DNA of 64,000 nucleotides from Actinomadura cremea (lineage in GTDB: Bacteria; Actinomycetota; Actinomycetes; Streptosporangiales; Streptosporangiaceae): contig NZ_BMRF01000005.1 of assembly GCF_014648495.1 (NCBI RefSeq), positions 124,001 to 188,000 on the forward strand. Direction: 5' to 3'. Under the pieces are notes generated by a model. The model searched no databases. It had not been told where the DNA came from and saw only the letters and a list, made by a program, of their open reading frames with translations. Position numbers and translations under genes: made by a program. This document shows, one piece after another, positions 61,754-64,000 of the stretch. Each line of letters opens with the position of its first letter. Position 1 is the first letter of the stretch.

Positions 61754-62697
61754 CGTGCCGCCTTCGCGGTGTCGTCGGTCAGGGCGTGGAAGACCTCGTC
61801 GAGGCTCGGCAGCCGCAGGGACAGTTCGGTGACGCCGATGCGGTGCTCGCGGAACCGGGCGGTCGTCTCGTAGAGGGCGTCGTCGCCGGCGACGGGGACG
61901 GCGAGTTCGGTGCGGGACGCGCGCTCGGGGGCGCGTCCGGCGACCGCGGCGAGGATCGCCGCGGCCGGTTCGGCGTCGGCGGGGTCGTCGAGCCGGACGG
62001 CGATCGTGTGCCCGCCGATCCGCCGCTTCAGGTCCGCGGGGGCTCCGGCGGCGATGACCCGTCCGCCGTCGATCACGGTGATCGTGTCGGCGAGGGCGTC
62101 GGCCTCCTCGAGGTACTGGGTGGTCAGCAGGACGGTGACGCCGTCGGCCGCCAGGTCCCGGATCAGCCGCCACAGCCCGTCCCGCCTCCCGGGGTCGAGG
62201 CCGGCGGACGGTTCGTCGAGGAAGACGACCTCGGGGCGCCCGACGAGGCTCGCCGCCAGGTCGACGCGGCGGCGCATGCCGCCGGAGTACCCGGCGACGG
62301 CCCGGTCCGCCGCCTCCTCGAGCCCGAACCGGTCCAGCAGTTCGCCCGCCCGCCGCTCGGCGCGGCGGCGGGGCAGGTCGAGGAGCCGCCCGATCATGAC
62401 GAGGTTCGCCCGTCCGGTGAGCTCCTCGTCGACGCTGGTGTGCTGCCCCGACAGCGCGATCCGCTCCCGGACCCGCGCCGGGTCGCGCACCACGTCGAAC
62501 CCGGCGACGGCCGCGCGTCCGGCGTCCGGGCGCAGGAGGGTCGCCAGGATGCGGATCACGGTCGTCTTGCCCGCGCCGTTGGGCCCGAGCAGGCCCAGCA
62601 CGCGGCCGCGTCCGGCGGCCAGGGCGACGCCGTCGAGCGCCGTCGTCCCGCCGAACCGTTTGACCAGGCCCTCGGCCTCGAATCCGTACTCACTCAC
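61750..62697 (-). CDS. ABC exporter ATP-binding protein (DrrA-like)
   Basis: A 315-residue ATPase. Walker A 'GLLGPNGAGKTTVIRILATL', Q-loop near 'IALSGQHTSVDEELTGRANL', signature 'GYSGGMRRRVDLAASLVG', Walker B 'VVFLDEPSAGLDP', switch His replaced by Gln in 'VLLTTQYLEEADAL' (usual in DrrA). The C-terminal DUF4162-like part ends 'LSLRLPSLDEVFHALT'. GTG 62697 has GGAG five bases upstream. It works with the overlapping permease; the substrate is probably a hydrophobic antibiotic or lipid, not determinable. Confidence 0.93.
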   Translation of the reverse strand: MSEYGFEAEGLVKRFGGTTALDGVALAAGRGRVLGLLGPNGAGKTTVIRILATLLRPDAGRAAVAGFDVVRDPARVRERIALSGQHTSVDEELTGRANLVMIGRLLDLPRRRAERRAGELLDRFGLEEAADRAVAGYSGGMRRRVDLAASLVGRPEVVFLDEPSAGLDPGRRDGLWRLIRDLAADGVTVLLTTQYLEEADALADTITVIDGGRVIAAGAPADLKRRIGGHTIAVRLDDPADAEPAAAILAAVAGRAPERASRTELAVPVAGDDALYETTARFREHRIGVTELSLRLPSLDEVFHALTDDTAKAAR

Positions 62698-62713
62698 ACA
62701 TGCTCCAAACATT

Positions 62714-62732
62714 CAGATGTTGGTATCATCTG
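62714..62732. promoter_or_regulatory. Palindrome between the ABC exporter and TetR genes
   Basis: CAGATG (62714-62719) and CATCTG (62727-62732), a perfect 6-bp inverted repeat with a 7-nt centre, 17 nt before the ATPase start and 48 nt before the TetR start. A likely site for the divergent TetR regulator. Confidence 0.5.
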
Positions 62733-62779
62733 GATGGTGAAAGTATCTTAGGTCCGTCGACGGAGCAAAGGGGTGGCGA

Positions 62780-63880
62780 GTGGTCAGGCTGACGCGGGTC
62801 CAGCGGCAGGAGCGGACGCGGGCGGCCGTGCTGGTCGCGGCACGGGCGGAGTTCGCCGAGCGCGGCTACGCCGACGCGAAGATCGACCGGATCGCGGAGC
62901 GGGCGGAGCTGACCCGGGGCGCGGTCTACTCGAACTTCCCGAGCAAACGCGCGCTGTACCTGGCGGTCCTCGTCGACTCGCTCGACGGCACCGGCACCGG
63001 AGCCGGTGCGGGCGCCGGTGCCGGGCCGGGCGAGGCGCCGCCGACCCGCGGGCTGGACGACGCGCTCGGCGCGTTCGCCCGCGTCTGGCTCGAACGCCTC
63101 CCGCTGCTCGGCGACTCGCCCGCGGGCGCCGAACTGCGGCTGCGGTCGACGGCCGGGCTGTTCGACGACGACCGCGGGCGCGGCGCGCTCGCGCAGGTCA
63201 CATGGCTGGAGGCGCTGCTGCTCGGGCTGGCGCTGGAGTCGCACGCGCCGGACGTCCGGCGGGTGCGGCTGGCCGAGCTGGTGCTCACGCTGCTGAACGG
63301 GTCCGGGCACCTGGCCGGGGCGGCGCCGGGGTTCGGCGACCCGTTCGACGTGGCGCGGGCCTGCCGCCACCTGGCCGGACTCGACCTCGCCGACTCCTTC
63401 GACCCGCCGCACCTGCCCTTCGCCGCCCCCGCGACGGCCGTCCGGGACGGCTGGGAGCCGCCCGGGGGGCTGACGGACGAGATCGGCGGCCGTCCGGCCG
63501 GGCTCGACGCCGACGGGGTGGTCGCGGTCCTCGGCACCGGACGGCTGCGGGCGGCGGAGGAGGCGGTCCGCGCCGCCCGGCCCGGCGACCGGGTCACCGT
63601 GGCCGTGGTGACCGCCGACCCGGCCGAGGTCGGACGGCTCGTGCGGCTGCGGATCGGCGACGTCACCGGCTGCCTGCGGCGCGCGTTCGCACCGGACGCG
63701 TGGCCGGACCTGCGCCTCGTCCTCGACGATCGCGGCGCCGTGGCGGCCGCCGCCGGCGTCGCCGAACCGGGCGACGACACCGAGGTCGCGGTGCGGGTCC
63801 GGGCGGGCGGGATCGTCGCGCGGGCGGACGGGCGGGGCGCGGCCCACGCCGTCGCGTCCGTGGACGGGTCGCGGGTGTGA
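62780..63880 (+). CDS. TetR-family regulator with long C-terminal extension
   Basis: A 366-residue protein, far longer than the usual 190-230. Residues 1-60 are a TetR helix-turn-helix ('TRAAVLVAARAEFAERGYAD', 'IAERAELTRGAVYSNFPSKR'), then a ligand-type helical part to about 190 interrupted by a Gly/Ala run. The extension (about 245-366) has alternating strands and helices ('VVAVLGTGRLRAAEEAVRAA', 'PGDRVTVAVVTADPAEVGRL', 'PDLRLVLDDRGAVAAAAGV', 'VRVRAGGIVARADGRGA') suggestive of a thioredoxin-like fold. Its one cysteine, in 'GDVTGCLRRAF', has no CxxC partner. GTG 62780 has AAGGGG upstream. The ABC exporter beside it is the likely target. Confidence 0.82.
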   Translation: MVRLTRVQRQERTRAAVLVAARAEFAERGYADAKIDRIAERAELTRGAVYSNFPSKRALYLAVLVDSLDGTGTGAGAGAGAGPGEAPPTRGLDDALGAFARVWLERLPLLGDSPAGAELRLRSTAGLFDDDRGRGALAQVTWLEALLLGLALESHAPDVRRVRLAELVLTLLNGSGHLAGAAPGFGDPFDVARACRHLAGLDLADSFDPPHLPFAAPATAVRDGWEPPGGLTDEIGGRPAGLDADGVVAVLGTGRLRAAEEAVRAARPGDRVTVAVVTADPAEVGRLVRLRIGDVTGCLRRAFAPDAWPDLRLVLDDRGAVAAAAGVAEPGDDTEVAVRVRAGGIVARADGRGAAHAVASVDGSRV

Positions 63881-64000
63881 CGATGCACGCGACCGGCACC
63901 GACCTGCTCGTCCTGCACACCCTGCGCTGCGTCGGGGTCGCCGGTGCCGCCCGGCTGGCCGAGGCGGCGGCACTGCCCGAACCCGACGTGGAGTCCGAGC
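63877..64000 (+). CDS. Start of a protein with a predicted winged-helix domain, cut by the window end
   Basis: The frame starts at GTG 63877 (overlapping the TetR stop as GTGA) or ATG 63883, and runs off the edge. The 39 to 41 visible residues, 'MHATGTDLLVLHTLRCVGVA' then 'GAARLAEAAALPEPDVESE', look like the first helices of a winged helix-turn-helix ('VLHTLRCVG...AARLAEAAALPE'). It is translationally coupled to the TetR gene. Nothing more can be said without the rest. Confidence 0.5.
   Translation, partial: MTMHATGTDLLVLHTLRCVGVAGAARLAEAAALPEPDVESE

Overview
The window is a piece of a high-GC actinobacterial chromosome, most likely Thermomonosporaceae (Actinomadura or a close relative). This rests on codon use, frequent GTG/TTG starts, actinobacterial families (DUF397, DUF5319, DUF5753-type XRE regulators, an IdeR/DmdR-type iron box, a His-tailed GroEL1) and gene order. 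I could not run a search, so the genus is inference.

Backbone (about 5.9-43.8 kb). The order guaA - choD - guaB3 - guaB - DUF5319 - rsdA - sigD/shbA - groEL - groES - tsaD - rimI - tsaB - tsaE - alr - nnr - glmS - coaA follows the region that in Mycobacterium tuberculosis runs from about Rv3396c to Rv3436c. It covers GMP synthesis, a sigma/anti-sigma pair, the HrcA-type chaperonin operon (a clear CIRCE element), t6A tRNA modification (tsaD/B/E with rimI), D-alanine supply, NAD(P)HX repair, glucosamine-6-P synthesis and CoA synthesis. Lineage-specific insertions interrupt it: a TetR/aldehyde dehydrogenase/ChoD module with glpD; a FAD oxidoreductase with a divergent MocR regulator between DUF5319 and rsdA; a methyltransferase, a long hendecad coiled-coil protein and a phosphotransferase between groES and tsaD; a YPSGG-repeat membrane protein between tsaE and tsaB; and an XRE regulator with two DUF397 genes before glmS.

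Left edge (0-5.9 kb). A DUF1801 gene end, a PPOX-fold enzyme, the wreck of an ECF sigma/membrane-partner locus, ahpC-ahpD, an exported GT-B-like protein and a MerR regulator with a roughly 700-nt structured, gene-free upstream region.

Right half (43.8-64 kb). This is accessory DNA: a Tat-exported PhoX phosphatase; three translationally coupled, tandemly duplicated DUF4132 genes, the first lacking the family core; an erosion zone with a truncated isoaspartyl-methyltransferase-like gene, a GntR/UTRA remnant and a broken esterase; a TetR-PhyH-LysE-VOC gene set divergent from an iron-box-controlled EntS-like exporter; a GH63/MGH1-like hydrolase beside a two-domain SGNH hydrolase; a TetR/membrane-protein pair sharing three copies of an operator; and a drug-type ABC exporter beside an unusually long TetR protein.

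The most unusual features are the DUF4132 trio, the 15-unit hendecad coiled-coil protein, the iron box overlapping the exporter's ribosome binding site, and a recurring habit of short in-frame tandem repeats (5x12 bp, 5x12 bp, 8x15 bp and shorter ones at the starts of rimI and choD). I saw no rRNA, tRNA, CRISPR array, insertion sequence or prophage.
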